This document shows, one piece after another, positions 1-9,018 of a stretch of 64,000 nucleotides of DNA. The notes beneath the pieces are model-generated. The model saw nothing but the letters and a program-made list of their open reading frames with translations. It ran no database searches and was not told the DNA's origin. Source of the DNA: Nocardioides bruguierae (GTDB lineage Bacteria > Actinomycetota > Actinomycetes > Propionibacteriales > Nocardioidaceae); the NCBI RefSeq assembly GCF_023656415.1, contig NZ_JAMOIL010000023.1:29951-93950 (forward strand), given 5' to 3'. Both the position numbers and the translations under genes were made by a program. Within the stretch, counting starts at the first letter, position 1; the number at the start of each line of letters is the position of its first letter.

Positions 1-447
1 GCCGAGCGTGCGGGCGATCGGGTAGCCGAACCGGGAGCCGGCGGTGGCCAGCCGCAGGTCGCAGTGGGTGGCCACGGCGAGCCCGCCGCCCACGCAGACC
101 CCGTCGACGGCCGCGACGGTCACCACGGGGGCGGCCAGGAGGGCCTCGAGCATCGCCCGGATCTCCTCCTCGTAGGCCACGGCCTCGTCGCCGTGCTCGC
201 CGGTGCGGCCGAGGAAGTCGGCGATGTCGTTGCCGGCCGCGAACGCCTTGCCGCCCGCGCCGCGCAGCACCAGTGCCCGCACCCCGTCGGCGTCGGCTGC
301 CAGCCCCTCGCACAGCGTGCGCAGCCCGGCGTACATCTCCCGGGTGAACGCGTTGCGGCGGTGCGGCCGGTCGAAGGTCACGTGCAGCGCGGAGCCGCGG
401 CGCTCCACCGTCATGTCGGGCCGGGGCTCACCGGGGTGCTCGGTCAT
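1..447 (-). CDS. Enoyl-CoA hydratase/isomerase family protein (partial)
   Basis: The 149 visible codons start at an ATG and run off the left window edge, so the C-terminus is missing. The protein has the crotonase fold signature: RRNAFTREMYAGL near the N-terminus, the oxyanion-hole segment GGKAFAAGNDIADF (residues about 53-66), and AAVDGVCVGGGLAVATHCDLRLA with the second Gly-rich oxyanion region. Crotonases hydrate or isomerise acyl-CoA thioesters, usually in fatty-acid or amino-acid degradation; the substrate cannot be told here. A TAGGTT -10 box ends six bases before the ATG and no ribosome binding site is present, so the message is probably leaderless. Confidence 0.85.
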   Translation of the reverse strand, partial: MTEHPGEPRPDMTVERRGSALHVTFDRPHRRNAFTREMYAGLRTLCEGLAADADGVRALVLRGAGGKAFAAGNDIADFLGRTGEHGDEAVAYEEEIRAMLEALLAAPVVTVAAVDGVCVGGGLAVATHCDLRLATAGSRFGYPIARTLG

Positions 448-453
448 GCCCGC

Positions 454-459
454 AACCTA
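454..459 (-). promoter_or_regulatory. -10 box of a leaderless promoter for the crotonase gene
   Basis: On the minus strand TAGGTT is followed by GCGGGC and then the ATG. The six-base gap places the transcription start at the A of the ATG. Five other genes in the window show the same spacing. Confidence 0.5.
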
Positions 460-465
460 GCGGCG

Positions 466-1218
466 CTACCAGGCGGGCGTCGTCTGCCCGGGGTTCCGCT
501 CGCCGCGCTGCACGTACTGCTGCCGGATGCGCTCGCCCTGTTCGACCCGCTCGTCCAGCTCCACGCGCAGCCGCTGGTCGCTGCGCTCGCGCTCGTCGGG
601 CTCGGTCTCGTCGTCCTCCTCCTCGCCCTCGTCGTCTCCGTCGGTCTCGGTGTCGGAGTCGGCGAGCAGGGAGGTCAGCCGCGCGGCCACGGCGTCGACG
701 TCGGCGCGCACCGCCGCGGTCGCGGACCGGCGCGGGGCGTCGTCCTCGAGGCAGGGGTCGAGCGCGGCGAGGCCGGCGGTCCACGACTCGCGGGTCGCGA
801 CCGCCTCCTGGGCCAGCGCCAGGTCCAGGCGGACGCGGCACGCGTACCGCGTCGGCGGGCCGGCGGCCAGCGAGCGCTGGAGCAGCCGCACCGCCGCGCC
901 GGCGTCCCCCGAGGCGAGGGCGGCGACGCCCGTGTCGTGGGGCGCCACCCAGCCGACCGCACCCTCGACGCCCGCCCGGGCCAGCGCCGAGGAGAGCGCC
1001 TGCTCCAGCGGGGTGTCGTTCAGCGCGGCCGCGGCCCGCGCGTCGGCGTAGCGGCCGTCCGCGAACGCCTCGGCCGCCCGGTGGTCGGCCCACGCCACGA
1101 GCACCAGCCGACCGGCGAGCAGCAGGGCCAGCAGCACCGGCAGCGCCCCGAGCAGGAGCAGCCGGCGGCGGGTGCGGGCCCGGGACCGGGTGCGGGCGGG
1201 TGTCGGGGCCGGCGTCAT
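466..1218 (-). CDS. Membrane-anchored TPR-like protein of the MoxR/VWA operon
   Basis: 250 aa. An Arg-rich N-terminus precedes one membrane segment (residues about 19-42), then an Ala/Leu-rich helical domain in which short alanine-rich repeats such as AAEAFADGRYADARAAAAL resemble tetratricopeptide helices. A very acidic stretch (DTETDGDDEGEEEDDETEPDE) precedes the charged C-terminus. The start overlaps the stop of the upstream VWA gene by ATGA; an upstream in-frame codon would extend it by 30 residues but is less likely. In MoxR operons the last gene often encodes such a BatB/BatC-like TPR protein. The family is inferred from helical pattern and position only. Confidence 0.6.
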   Translation of the reverse strand: MTPAPTPARTRSRARTRRRLLLLGALPVLLALLLAGRLVLVAWADHRAAEAFADGRYADARAAAALNDTPLEQALSSALARAGVEGAVGWVAPHDTGVAALASGDAGAAVRLLQRSLAAGPPTRYACRVRLDLALAQEAVATRESWTAGLAALDPCLEDDAPRRSATAAVRADVDAVAARLTSLLADSDTETDGDDEGEEEDDETEPDERERSDQRLRVELDERVEQGERIRQQYVQRGERNPGQTTPAW

Positions 1219-2189
1219 GGCGCGTCCCCCGTCCGGTCGAGCGCACGGCGGGTGCCGCGCAGCACCTCGGGCAGGGCGAGCAGCGCAACGGCCAGCGCCC
1301 ACCACCACAGCGTGCCGCGGCCGGGCGTGCCGGCGTCGGGGTCGCCGATCGCCTCGGCGGCCAGCGCGGTGGCCAGGTCGGGCATGCCGGCGAGGGTGGT
1401 GCGGTGCTCCACGGTGCCGTCGAGGGCGTCGGCCACGGCGTCGAGGACGACCGGGTCGTAGCGGGTGACGGCGGCCTGACCGGTGGCCGGGTCGATCAGC
1501 GGGGCGGCGGGTGCCGCCCGGTCGGTGGTGGCGTCGGTGCCGGCGTCGGGGCTGGAGCCGAGCGGCGGCACGCGGCCGGCGTCCGCGGGCATGGTGGCGC
1601 CCTCGCGGGTGCCGTAGCCCAGCACGAGCGCGGCGTCGACGTCGTCGGCGAGCGCCGCCCAGGCCTCCGCGGTGCCGCGGGCGGTGGCCGCGGGGGCCGT
1701 CTGCTCGCCGTCACTGAGCAGCACCACGGCCGTGCGGGCGGGCTCCTCACCGGTGGCCGGGGCACGGGCGAGCAGGTCGGCCACGAGGTCGGTGCCGGTG
1801 GCCAGGGTGGAGCCGGTGCCCGAGAACGGCTCCTCGACGAGCACCTGGTCGAGCTGGCGCTGCAGTCCCTCGGCGTCGGTGGTGAAGGGGGCGCGCAGGG
1901 TCGCCTCCTCCCCCACGGTCACCACGGCCACCCGCACCCCCGGCAGCGCGGCGGCCAGGGCCTCGACGTCGACGAGCGCGGCGGCCACCCTCGTCCGGCC
2001 GTCAGCACTGTCGTCGGAGCGGGCCGCGTCGGCGGCCGCCATCGAGGTGGTCCGGTCGAGGACCACCACGACGTCCAGCTCCAGCGGGTCCGCGGGCGGC
2101 ACGGCGTCGCGCTGGCCGACGCCGAGCGCGAGCCCCAGCACCGCCGCGGCCAGCAGCAGCCGCCGCACGAGCAGCATCGTCGTCCTCAT
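1215..2189 (-). CDS. VWA-domain membrane protein (second of two, BatA/BatB-like)
   Basis: 324 aa. An N-terminal hydrophobic segment (residues about 5-25) leads to a von Willebrand factor A domain beginning VVVVLDRTTSM. The metal-ion site reads DxTxS (D45-S49) rather than the usual DxSxS, a small deviation that could still bind metal. A second MIDAS-like LLSDGEQT follows, and a C-terminal membrane helix (WWWALAVALLALPEVL) anchors the protein. The gene overlaps its upstream VWA neighbour by ATGA, and its own stop overlaps the next gene, so translation is probably coupled. VWA proteins of MoxR operons are thought to act with the MoxR ATPase in metal insertion or complex maturation. Confidence 0.8.
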   Translation of the reverse strand: MRTTMLLVRRLLLAAAVLGLALGVGQRDAVPPADPLELDVVVVLDRTTSMAAADAARSDDSADGRTRVAAALVDVEALAAALPGVRVAVVTVGEEATLRAPFTTDAEGLQRQLDQVLVEEPFSGTGSTLATGTDLVADLLARAPATGEEPARTAVVLLSDGEQTAPAATARGTAEAWAALADDVDAALVLGYGTREGATMPADAGRVPPLGSSPDAGTDATTDRAAPAAPLIDPATGQAAVTRYDPVVLDAVADALDGTVEHRTTLAGMPDLATALAAEAIGDPDAGTPGRGTLWWWALAVALLALPEVLRGTRRALDRTGDAP

Positions 2190-3400
2190 CGACTGCTCCC
2201 GCCACCGGGGTCGCCGGGCCGGCCACGCAGTCCAGCCACCACCGCCAGCACCAGGACGAGGAGCAGCAGCGCGCCCCCGGCCCCGACCGCCAGGGCGCGG
2301 GCCGGCCCGGGCTCGTCGCGGCGCACCTGCTGGGTCAGGCCCGGTGAGCGGGAGGCCTCCAGGGCGTCGACGCGCTCGACGATCTCGGCGGTCCGCGCGG
2401 CACCGTCGGCCCCGGGGGCGCCCGTGACGGCGAGGAACCCGCCGGTCGCCCGCACGGCGGCATCCATCTCCGCGAGCGCGGCGGCGTTGCGCGGTCGCTC
2501 CAGGGACGGTGCCCCGATCCCGTAGACCACCAGGCCGTCGTCCGCCGCGACCTGGGCCGCCGCCGGCAGCGTGTAGACGCCCGTACCGAGCGGGTCGTTG
2601 TCGCTGGCCAGCAGCACGGCGCGGGAGCGGCGCTCGTCGAGCCGGTCGAAGGAGCGCGCGCACGAGACGAGGCCGTCGCCGATGAGCGAGGCGACCCGCT
2701 GCGGCAGGTCGATGCCGGCCACGTAGCGGTAGCTGCCCTTGTCGAACGCCTCCTGAGCGCGGGCGAGCTCGTCGGTGACGGCGGTGAGGTCGTCGGTCAG
2801 CGGCAGCACGTGCACCGCGGCGCCCGACCACAGCGTGAGGCCCACCCGGTCGCCCGGGCGCAGCCCCGCCACCACCTCGCGGATCGCGTCCAGCACGAGC
2901 ACGTTGTCGTCCCACATCGACCCCGAGGAGTCCAGGCAGATCATCAGGTCGCGGCCGATCGCCTCGCCCGGCTCGGTCTCCGTGACCCCCGGGCGGCCCG
3001 CGACCCAGCCCGCCGCGAGTACCGTGACCAGCGCCAGCACGGCCGTCACCGCGCCCACGGCCCGGCGCCGCCGGCGCAGCGACCGGTACCGCGGCAGCGT
3101 CCGCAGCCGCGCCGCCCGCCGCGAGACCAGCGCCCCCTCGGGGGCGCGGCGGGCCGCCCCGCGCAGGCCGAGCACCACGGCCACCAGCACGGCCAGCACC
3201 GCGAGCAGCAGGACGCCGACGGCCAGGTGCGGCCACAGCAGCCAGCGGCCCGCCCACCGCTCCAGCGCGTCGGGCAGCAGCGGACCCGTGACCGGCGCCA
3301 GCCACCCGTCGATGCGGGTCAGCAGGGCGTCCCCGTCGACGGCTCCAGCGAAGACACCAGCGTCGGGACCAGCACCCGTGGTCATGGGGCCGGCGCTCAC
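2186..3400 (-). CDS. VWA-domain membrane protein (first of two, BatA-like)
   Basis: 404 aa with a GTG start that overlaps the upstream stop as GTGA. Membrane helices lie at about 57-79 and 114-134, followed by a VWA domain with a complete MIDAS motif DSSGS (157-161) in LMICLDSSGSMWDDN, and a C-terminal helix near 368-390. The extracytoplasmic VWA domain probably works with the paralog just downstream. In known MoxR-DUF58-VWA operons these proteins bind divalent metal through the MIDAS loop. The gene sits in a tight five-gene membrane block behind moxR. Confidence 0.85.
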   Translation of the reverse strand: MSAGPMTTGAGPDAGVFAGAVDGDALLTRIDGWLAPVTGPLLPDALERWAGRWLLWPHLAVGVLLLAVLAVLVAVVLGLRGAARRAPEGALVSRRAARLRTLPRYRSLRRRRRAVGAVTAVLALVTVLAAGWVAGRPGVTETEPGEAIGRDLMICLDSSGSMWDDNVLVLDAIREVVAGLRPGDRVGLTLWSGAAVHVLPLTDDLTAVTDELARAQEAFDKGSYRYVAGIDLPQRVASLIGDGLVSCARSFDRLDERRSRAVLLASDNDPLGTGVYTLPAAAQVAADDGLVVYGIGAPSLERPRNAAALAEMDAAVRATGGFLAVTGAPGADGAARTAEIVERVDALEASRSPGLTQQVRRDEPGPARALAVGAGGALLLLVLVLAVVAGLRGRPGDPGGGSSR

Positions 3401-3948
3401 GGGTGCAGCCCCTGCACGACGCGCTCGGCCCGGGCGCGGACGTCGGCGGCCGCCAGCCCGGCGGTGGCGGACTCGGCAGTGGCCGGCGCGAACTCGGGGT
3501 CCTGGAGGGCCGCGACGAAGGCGGCGGCCTCGGCCAGCCGGGGGTCGTCGGCGGCCGCGGCGGCCAGCCGCTCGGCCGTCATCGCCTCGACCGGCAGCCC
3601 CGTCACGGTGGCCGCGAAGGCGCGGACGATGCCGCTGGCGCGGTGCGCGGCCCCGCGCGGGTCGGCGCCGGGCTCGATCGTCGCGAGCCCGGCCAGCGCT
3701 GCGAAGCGGCTGGTCTCCACCAGCCGAGCGTGATCAACACGCCGCCGGGGTGCGCGGCCGTCGTCCTCGGGCCCGCGGCGGCGCGTGGCCACGAGCACCA
3801 CGAGGACGTAGCCCACCGCGAGCACGACGAGCGCCGCCGCCAGCCACAGCCAGCGGGGGTCGTGGCCGATCGGGCCGCGCAGCTCGGCGGGCAGCTCGGC
3901 CGTCATCACGGCCGGCATCACGGCCGGGGCGAGCTCAGCGACGCGCAC
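3397..3948 (-). CDS. Single-pass membrane protein of the MoxR operon (DUF4381-like position)
   Basis: 183 aa, GTG start 14 bases inside the end of the DUF58 gene. A membrane helix spans about 33-54 (WLWLAAALVVLAVGYVLVVL), followed by a basic RRRGPED stretch and a cytoplasmic Ala-rich helical domain. Genes of this size and topology lie between the DUF58 and VWA genes in many MoxR operons, so it is probably the small membrane partner of that complex. No catalytic motif is visible. The family is inferred from position and topology. Confidence 0.65.
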   Translation of the reverse strand: MRVAELAPAVMPAVMTAELPAELRGPIGHDPRWLWLAAALVVLAVGYVLVVLVATRRRGPEDDGRAPRRRVDHARLVETSRFAALAGLATIEPGADPRGAAHRASGIVRAFAATVTGLPVEAMTAERLAAAAADDPRLAEAAAFVAALQDPEFAPATAESATAGLAAADVRARAERVVQGLHP

Positions 3949-4867
3949 GGCGGCTCCGCTCGATCACGGTGAGCACGGCGCGCGGCACGTCGACGCCACC
4001 GGCGAGGTCGAGGTGGGCGTGCGCGGCGCCGGCACGGGTGCAGACGGCGGCCAGCGCCGCGACGCAGGCGGCCTCGGCCTCGGCGGACTCGCGGGCCAGC
4101 CGAGCGTCCGTGCGGGTCCAGCGGGGCAGGAGCCGCGCCCCACCCCGACCCCGAGCACCGGCCCGAGAACCCGCCCGAGAACCGGCAGGCGCGGCCGTCC
4201 CGGCCAGGGTCGGGTCGGCGTCCCCGACCGAGAGCACCAGCACCTCGTGCTGCGCCTGGAGCCGCCGGATCGCGGGCGCCAGCGCCGCGGCCCCGGCCGG
4301 GTCGGCGGGGGCGTCGACGACGAGCAGCAGGAGCGTGCGCCGCCGGACCGTGCGCCGCACGTGGTCGAGCAGCCCGGGCACGTCGGCCGGCGCGGTCGAC
4401 GGGGCGTCGTGGACGGCGGCCAGGCACCGCTCCAGGTGCAGCTCGCCGGGGCGGGCCGGCAGCCCGGAGAACCCGGTGGCGTCGCCGTGCACCAGCCCCA
4501 CCGCGTCCCCGTGCCGCACGGCGAGCCAGCCCACGGTGCCCGCGGCGAGCACGGCGACCTCGCGGCGGGTGACCGGGCCGGTGGGGCCGAGCCCCGCGTG
4601 CGCGTCGAGGTCGCTGCCGGTGGCGACGGCGAGCAGCACGGTGTGGCGCCGCTGGGCGACGTAGCGCTTGACCAGCAGCTGGCCCGAGCGCGCCGAGGCG
4701 CGCCAGTCGAGGTCGGCGACGTCGTCGCCCGGCACGTACTCGCGGAGGTCGGCCAGCTCGGGCCCGCGGCCGGTGGCCACCGAGGCGTACTCGCCGTCCA
4801 GCAGCCCGCGGACCCGGCGGTGCGCCGGCAGCGCGAAGTGGCTGCGCACCCGCTGGACGTGACCCAT
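3935..4867 (-). CDS. DUF58 domain-containing protein
   Basis: 310 aa. The DUF58 signature is clear at residues 40-60: DLREYVPGDD followed by VADLDWRASAR, then LLVKRY. A second conserved block near the C-terminus (LLLLVVDAPADP) resembles a degenerate VWA fold. DUF58 proteins always accompany MoxR ATPases and are thought to bridge them to the membrane VWA partners. The ATG chosen at 4867 lies 29 bases after the moxR stop; the reading frame is open further upstream but there overlaps moxR. A low-complexity Gly/Arg/Ala stretch (GSRAGSRAGARGRGG) interrupts the C-terminal third. Confidence 0.85.
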   Translation of the reverse strand: MGHVQRVRSHFALPAHRRVRGLLDGEYASVATGRGPELADLREYVPGDDVADLDWRASARSGQLLVKRYVAQRRHTVLLAVATGSDLDAHAGLGPTGPVTRREVAVLAAGTVGWLAVRHGDAVGLVHGDATGFSGLPARPGELHLERCLAAVHDAPSTAPADVPGLLDHVRRTVRRRTLLLLVVDAPADPAGAAALAPAIRRLQAQHEVLVLSVGDADPTLAGTAAPAGSRAGSRAGARGRGGARLLPRWTRTDARLARESAEAEAACVAALAAVCTRAGAAHAHLDLAGGVDVPRAVLTVIERSRRARR

Positions 4868-4896
4868 GCGTGTCGGCTGCGTGTCGGCGGCGCGGG

Positions 4897-5952
4897 TCAG
4901 GGCGCCGGGACGGCGGCGAGCACCGCGTCCACGACGTCCTCGGGGCGCACGCGGTCGGCCTGGGCGTCGAAGGTGAGCACGAGCCGGTGGCGGAGCACCT
5001 GGTGGGCGAGCGCGACGACGTCGTCGGGTCGCACGTGGTCGCGGCCGGCCAGCAGCGCGACGGCGCGGGCCACGGAGAAGAAGGCGATGCTGGCGCGGGG
5101 GCTGGCGCCTGTCTCGACGGCCTCGGCGAGCGCGCCGTCGAGCAGGGTGGCGGTGCTGCGGGTGGCGGTCACCAGGCGCACGACGTAGTCCTTGACGGAC
5201 GGCTCCACGTGCACCCGGGTGACCAGCCGCTGGAGCTCGGTGACGGCGGCCAGGTCGATGGCCGGCGCCCGGTGGGCCGGGTCCCCGCCGTCGCCGTGCG
5301 CGCCCCCGGAGAGCGCTCCGGACTCGACCCGGTCGAGCACGGCCACCTCCTCGGCGTGCGAGGGGTAGTCGAGCACCTCCTTGAGCATGAACCGGTCGAG
5401 CTGGGCCTGCGGCAGCAGGTAGGTGCCCTCCTCGTCGAGGGGGTTCTGGGTGGCGAGCACGAGGAACGGACGCGGCAGGGCGTGCGTCTGCCCGGCGATC
5501 GAGGTGTGCCCCTCGCCCATCGCCTCCAGCAGCGCCGACTGGGTCTTGGCCGAGGCGCGGTTGACCTCGTCGAGCAGCACCACGTTGGCGTGCACCGGGC
5601 CGAGCTGGGTGGAGAAGGTGTGGTCGCGGGGGTCGTAGACCTGGGTGCCGATGATGTCGGAGGGCAGCAGGTCCGGCGTGCACTGGATGCGGCTGAACCG
5701 CGCCCCCACCGCGTGGGCCAGGGTGCTGGCGGCCAGCGTCTTGGCCAGGCCGGGCACCGACTCCACCAGCAGGTGGCCGCCGGTGGTCAGGGCCACGAGC
5801 AGGCTGCGGCGCAGCGACTCCTGCCCCACCACGCTCGCCCCGACCCGGGCGTCGACCGCACCGGCCAGCGCGACCGCGCGCTCCACCTCCGCGCGGCTCA
5901 GCACCTCGCGGGGGTGCGCCGCGCCCGTCGTCGTCCCGGCGTCCGTGCTCAC
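4897..5952 (-). CDS. MoxR family AAA+ ATPase
   Basis: 351 aa, GTG start behind a GGAGGA ribosome binding site. It has the MoxR version of the AAA+ core: Walker A ESVPGLAKT (64-72), Walker B VVLLDEV (124-130), sensor 1 ATQNP near 168-171, and the C-terminal lid domain (ASIAFFSVARAVALLAGR). MoxR ATPases act as chaperones for cofactor insertion or complex assembly together with VWA proteins. It is the first gene of a six-gene minus-strand operon (moxR, DUF58, small membrane protein, two VWA proteins, TPR-like protein), most of whose members overlap by a few bases. Confidence 0.92.
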   Translation of the reverse strand: MSTDAGTTTGAAHPREVLSRAEVERAVALAGAVDARVGASVVGQESLRRSLLVALTTGGHLLVESVPGLAKTLAASTLAHAVGARFSRIQCTPDLLPSDIIGTQVYDPRDHTFSTQLGPVHANVVLLDEVNRASAKTQSALLEAMGEGHTSIAGQTHALPRPFLVLATQNPLDEEGTYLLPQAQLDRFMLKEVLDYPSHAEEVAVLDRVESGALSGGAHGDGGDPAHRAPAIDLAAVTELQRLVTRVHVEPSVKDYVVRLVTATRSTATLLDGALAEAVETGASPRASIAFFSVARAVALLAGRDHVRPDDVVALAHQVLRHRLVLTFDAQADRVRPEDVVDAVLAAVPAP

Positions 5953-5965
5953 GCGCCCATCCTCC

Positions 5966-5996
5966 CCGAGTCGGCAGCAACTTTCTGCCGACTCGG
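5966..5996 (-). terminator. Hairpin between metalloprotease and moxR genes
   Basis: A perfect 12-bp inverted repeat (CCGAGTCGGCAG / CTGCCGACTCGG) encloses a 7-base loop. It lies after the metalloprotease stop and just before the moxR ribosome binding site. There is no U-run, which is usual for high-GC actinobacteria; it could also be an operator for the moxR operon. Confidence 0.6.
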
Positions 5997-6037
5997 CGAG
6001 GGCCGGGCAGCTGGGTGCCAGGTCACGCCGGACAGGC

Positions 6038-8860
6038 TCACCGGCGGATGCGGAACGGCTCGTCGTTGACGTCGTAGAAGTAGTTCTTGTTGGCCATGAC
6101 GATCACGCGCGCCGCCGAGGAGCGCCGGTTCGGCAGGCGGATGGCGGCGCGGCCGTCGTTGAGGGTCTTGCGGCGCATCATCCGCCACGAGTCCCCGCCG
6201 TCGAGGGAGAGCTTGATCCTCACGTACCGGGCCAGCTTGCGGGTGCCGTTGACCCGCCACTTCACCACGATCCGCTGGCCGGCCTGCTTGGCGGCGCCGC
6301 CGGCCTGGGAGTAGACGCGGAACGGCCCGGCGTCGGGGTCGACCGTCAGGACGGTCTGCGCCCAGGAGGTGCCGCCGGCGTCGGCGACCGCGTCGCGGGC
6401 GGTCAGCCGCAGGTGCATCTCGCGCCCACCGGTGCCCTGCGAGCCGCGCCACGAGGCGGTGGGCAGGAACTCCGAGAAGCAGGCCGCCTCGCGGGCGGTC
6501 GGGTAGTACTCCCCCGAGCGGCGGCAGCCGCCGGAGTCGGCGTTGGTGTTGCCGGCGAGCACCTGGTCGAGGTCGGGGAACCAGCGGGCCGACCTGCGGG
6601 TGGCCACGTTCTGCCCCGGGGACGGGGACTCGTGCGCGGCCGCACCGTCGACCTCGGCGGCCGTGCCGAAGACCCGGAACAGCGGGCCCCACCAGGCCTT
6701 CTCGCGGCGGTGGTTGTCGACCAGCTCGTACCCGGACGAGGCACCGCGGTCGTTCTGCTCCCACAGCAGGCTCAGCGGGTCGCCGTCGGCGTCGGTGGCG
6801 TCGCCGCGCACCACGAACGGGGTGCGGGTCGGGATGGTGCGGCTCGCCGGCACCGTGACCACCGGCCGGCGGTTGGCGGTGCGACGGCGGGTGCCCTGGT
6901 TGTCGACGGGCCCGCCCTGGGTCGTCTCGCCGACCTCGGCGGTGGCCCCGGAGCCGGACGCGGTGCTGTCGACGTCCACGACGAGGGCCGGTGCGCCCAC
7001 GTGGCGGCCGCGGGCGTCGGGGTCGACGGAGTCGGCGAAGACCACCTGGAAGCCGGTCTCGTCGGGCGCGGTGACGGTCGTCAGCCGCGAGGAGCCGGTG
7101 CCGTAGGGGTCGTAGCCCCACGGCGTGATCGTCACGGTGCGGCCGGTGGCCTCCTCGACGGCCGCCTTCAGGCCCGCCCGGCTGTACTCGCTCACCGGCA
7201 CCGCCTCGTCCCCCTCGGCGGCGTTGCCCGCGAGGATCGAGAGCGTGTCGGAGGAAGGGTCGAAGTCGCGCAGGCTGACGGTCTGCACCTCGACGGCGCG
7301 GCGCTGGTCGGAGCCGATGTAGCGGCGCACCTGGGTCTGCGAGCGCTGGGAGAAGTAGGGGTCGGTGTGGTTCTGGAGGTCGTCGGCGCCGCAGATGCCG
7401 GCGTAGGCCATCACCGAGGAGCCCGAACCGGGCTCGACCGAGGCGGCCGCGGTGCGGTTGCCGCCGTAGCAGGCGCCGCCCACGCCGTTGAAGGTGTGCG
7501 TGGCGGCGAACTGGTGGCCCAGCTCGTGGGCGACGTAGTCGATGTAGAAGACGTCGCCGGTGGGGTCGGGCAGGCCGGTGCAGCCGCCGGCGGCGTAGTC
7601 GCGGCCCACGACGCCGAGGTAGGCCAGGCCGCCGCCGTTCTTGCCGAGCACGACGTGCCCCACGTCGTAGGAGCCCGCCCCGATGAGCTGGCCGAGCACG
7701 GTGCGGGAGCGTCCGATGGTGCCGAGGCCGCAGGTGCCGAGCTGGGCGGGCGTGTAGCCGTTGGTGTCGCTGGCCTTGTCGAAGCAGGCGTGGGCGCCGC
7801 AGGGACCGTCGGCGCCGGTGGCCTGGGCGGCCGTGCCGAGGTTCAGCTTGCCGGTGCCGTTGACGAGGACGAGGCGGATCGCGAAGTCGTCGTTGTAGAC
7901 CTGGTTGACCCGGTTGATCATCGTGACCTTGGCGGGCAGCACGTTGGCCCGGCCGCCGACGGCCTTGCGGTAGGACGGGTCGTTGAGCAGCGCGAGCCGG
8001 TAGGTGCGGCGGACGACGCGGGTGCCGGCCAGCTTGTCCTGCGTGCGGGTGTCGGTGCTGCTGCCCCCGCCGCCGGCGGACCTGCCCTGGGTGCCGCTCT
8101 GGCCCGTGGTCTGCGTCGTGCTCTCCGTGCTGTCCTCGGTGTCGGCGGAGGTGGTGGCCGTGCGGGCGAGCACGGACTCGTCGACCGACTCCTCCAGCGG
8201 GGTGCTCTCGGCCAGGGCGGCCGCGGAGTAGGCGACGTGCCGAGTCTCGCCGCGGCTGACGGTCACCGGGTCCACCAGCCACGTGGTCCGGCCGGTGTCG
8301 CTGTCGTCCTCGGGGGTGCCGCGCACCGAGGCGTGCAGGCCGAGGGGCGTGACGTCGAGCGCGACGGTGGTGGAGACGTCCCCCAGCGCGTGGCCGGCGT
8401 AGGTGCGCAGCTCGGGGTGCCGGGCGGCCAGCTTCTTCTGCATGACGCTGGTCTCGGTGACCACGAACGTCTGGCTGCCGCCGTCGGGGGTGGGCAGGTC
8501 GACGGTGGCGGTGGGGGCGGCGGCCTGGCCGCGCACGCTCGTGCGGACGTCGGCGGGGTCGGGCGTGGTCGCGGGCGCCAGCGCGGCGTCCACGGCGTCG
8601 AGGTCGACCTGCACGCCGGTCACCTCGGCCGCATCCTGCTCGAGGTCGAGGCCGAGGGTCTTCGCGGTGCGCGCGCCCGGGGTGTAGCCCTCGAGCGGCG
8701 TGAACAGGTCGCTGCTCGCGCTGCGGCCCTCGGTCTCCGAGGTGCCGCTGGTGTCGTCGGTGGCGGTGGCCAGCGGGGCGCCGGCCAGCACGAGGGCCGC
8801 CGTCACCATCGGCACGAACCACGTCAGTGGCCGGCGGAACCGGCCGCGGTGCAGATGCAC
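6038..8860 (-). CDS. Secreted zinc metalloprotease (reprolysin/M12B-like)
   Basis: 940 aa from a GTG start placed behind AGGGGAG; an in-frame GTG 12 codons upstream is an alternative. A signal peptide (basic HLHRGRFRR, hydrophobic core, cleavage near ATA/TDD at about residue 33) is followed by a propeptide-like region. The catalytic domain carries the zinc motif HELGHQFAATH (H445, H449, H455, E446 as general base), preceded by DVGHVVLGKNGGGLAYLG. Three further C-terminal modules include a VTVPASRTIP Ig/PKD-like segment and a final beta-rich domain. It is probably an extracellular protease that removes its own prodomain. A Ser/Thr-rich linker sits near residue 240-270. Confidence 0.85.
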   Translation of the reverse strand: MHLHRGRFRRPLTWFVPMVTAALVLAGAPLATATDDTSGTSETEGRSASSDLFTPLEGYTPGARTAKTLGLDLEQDAAEVTGVQVDLDAVDAALAPATTPDPADVRTSVRGQAAAPTATVDLPTPDGGSQTFVVTETSVMQKKLAARHPELRTYAGHALGDVSTTVALDVTPLGLHASVRGTPEDDSDTGRTTWLVDPVTVSRGETRHVAYSAAALAESTPLEESVDESVLARTATTSADTEDSTESTTQTTGQSGTQGRSAGGGGSSTDTRTQDKLAGTRVVRRTYRLALLNDPSYRKAVGGRANVLPAKVTMINRVNQVYNDDFAIRLVLVNGTGKLNLGTAAQATGADGPCGAHACFDKASDTNGYTPAQLGTCGLGTIGRSRTVLGQLIGAGSYDVGHVVLGKNGGGLAYLGVVGRDYAAGGCTGLPDPTGDVFYIDYVAHELGHQFAATHTFNGVGGACYGGNRTAAASVEPGSGSSVMAYAGICGADDLQNHTDPYFSQRSQTQVRRYIGSDQRRAVEVQTVSLRDFDPSSDTLSILAGNAAEGDEAVPVSEYSRAGLKAAVEEATGRTVTITPWGYDPYGTGSSRLTTVTAPDETGFQVVFADSVDPDARGRHVGAPALVVDVDSTASGSGATAEVGETTQGGPVDNQGTRRRTANRRPVVTVPASRTIPTRTPFVVRGDATDADGDPLSLLWEQNDRGASSGYELVDNHRREKAWWGPLFRVFGTAAEVDGAAAHESPSPGQNVATRRSARWFPDLDQVLAGNTNADSGGCRRSGEYYPTAREAACFSEFLPTASWRGSQGTGGREMHLRLTARDAVADAGGTSWAQTVLTVDPDAGPFRVYSQAGGAAKQAGQRIVVKWRVNGTRKLARYVRIKLSLDGGDSWRMMRRKTLNDGRAAIRLPNRRSSAARVIVMANKNYFYDVNDEPFRIRR

Positions 8861-9018
8861 GCGTCTCCCCTGCTTCGTCGACTGCTGGAGGGCCACCGGG
8901 TACCGGCGGCTCGCTCACGGTAGCGGTCTATACCGACAGCGGGAGAGTCATGGTCGCGGACCGTGAGGAGGTCGTGACCTCCGCACCGTCCGACCTCACC
9001 GCACGCGCAGGGGGGAGC

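Noticed and set aside
5645..8923. Very long open frame on the plus strand opposite the metalloprotease (about 1090 codons)
   Set aside because: It mirrors the real minus-strand gene in GC-rich DNA, has no ribosome site and gives a low-complexity Gly/Val/Ala protein.
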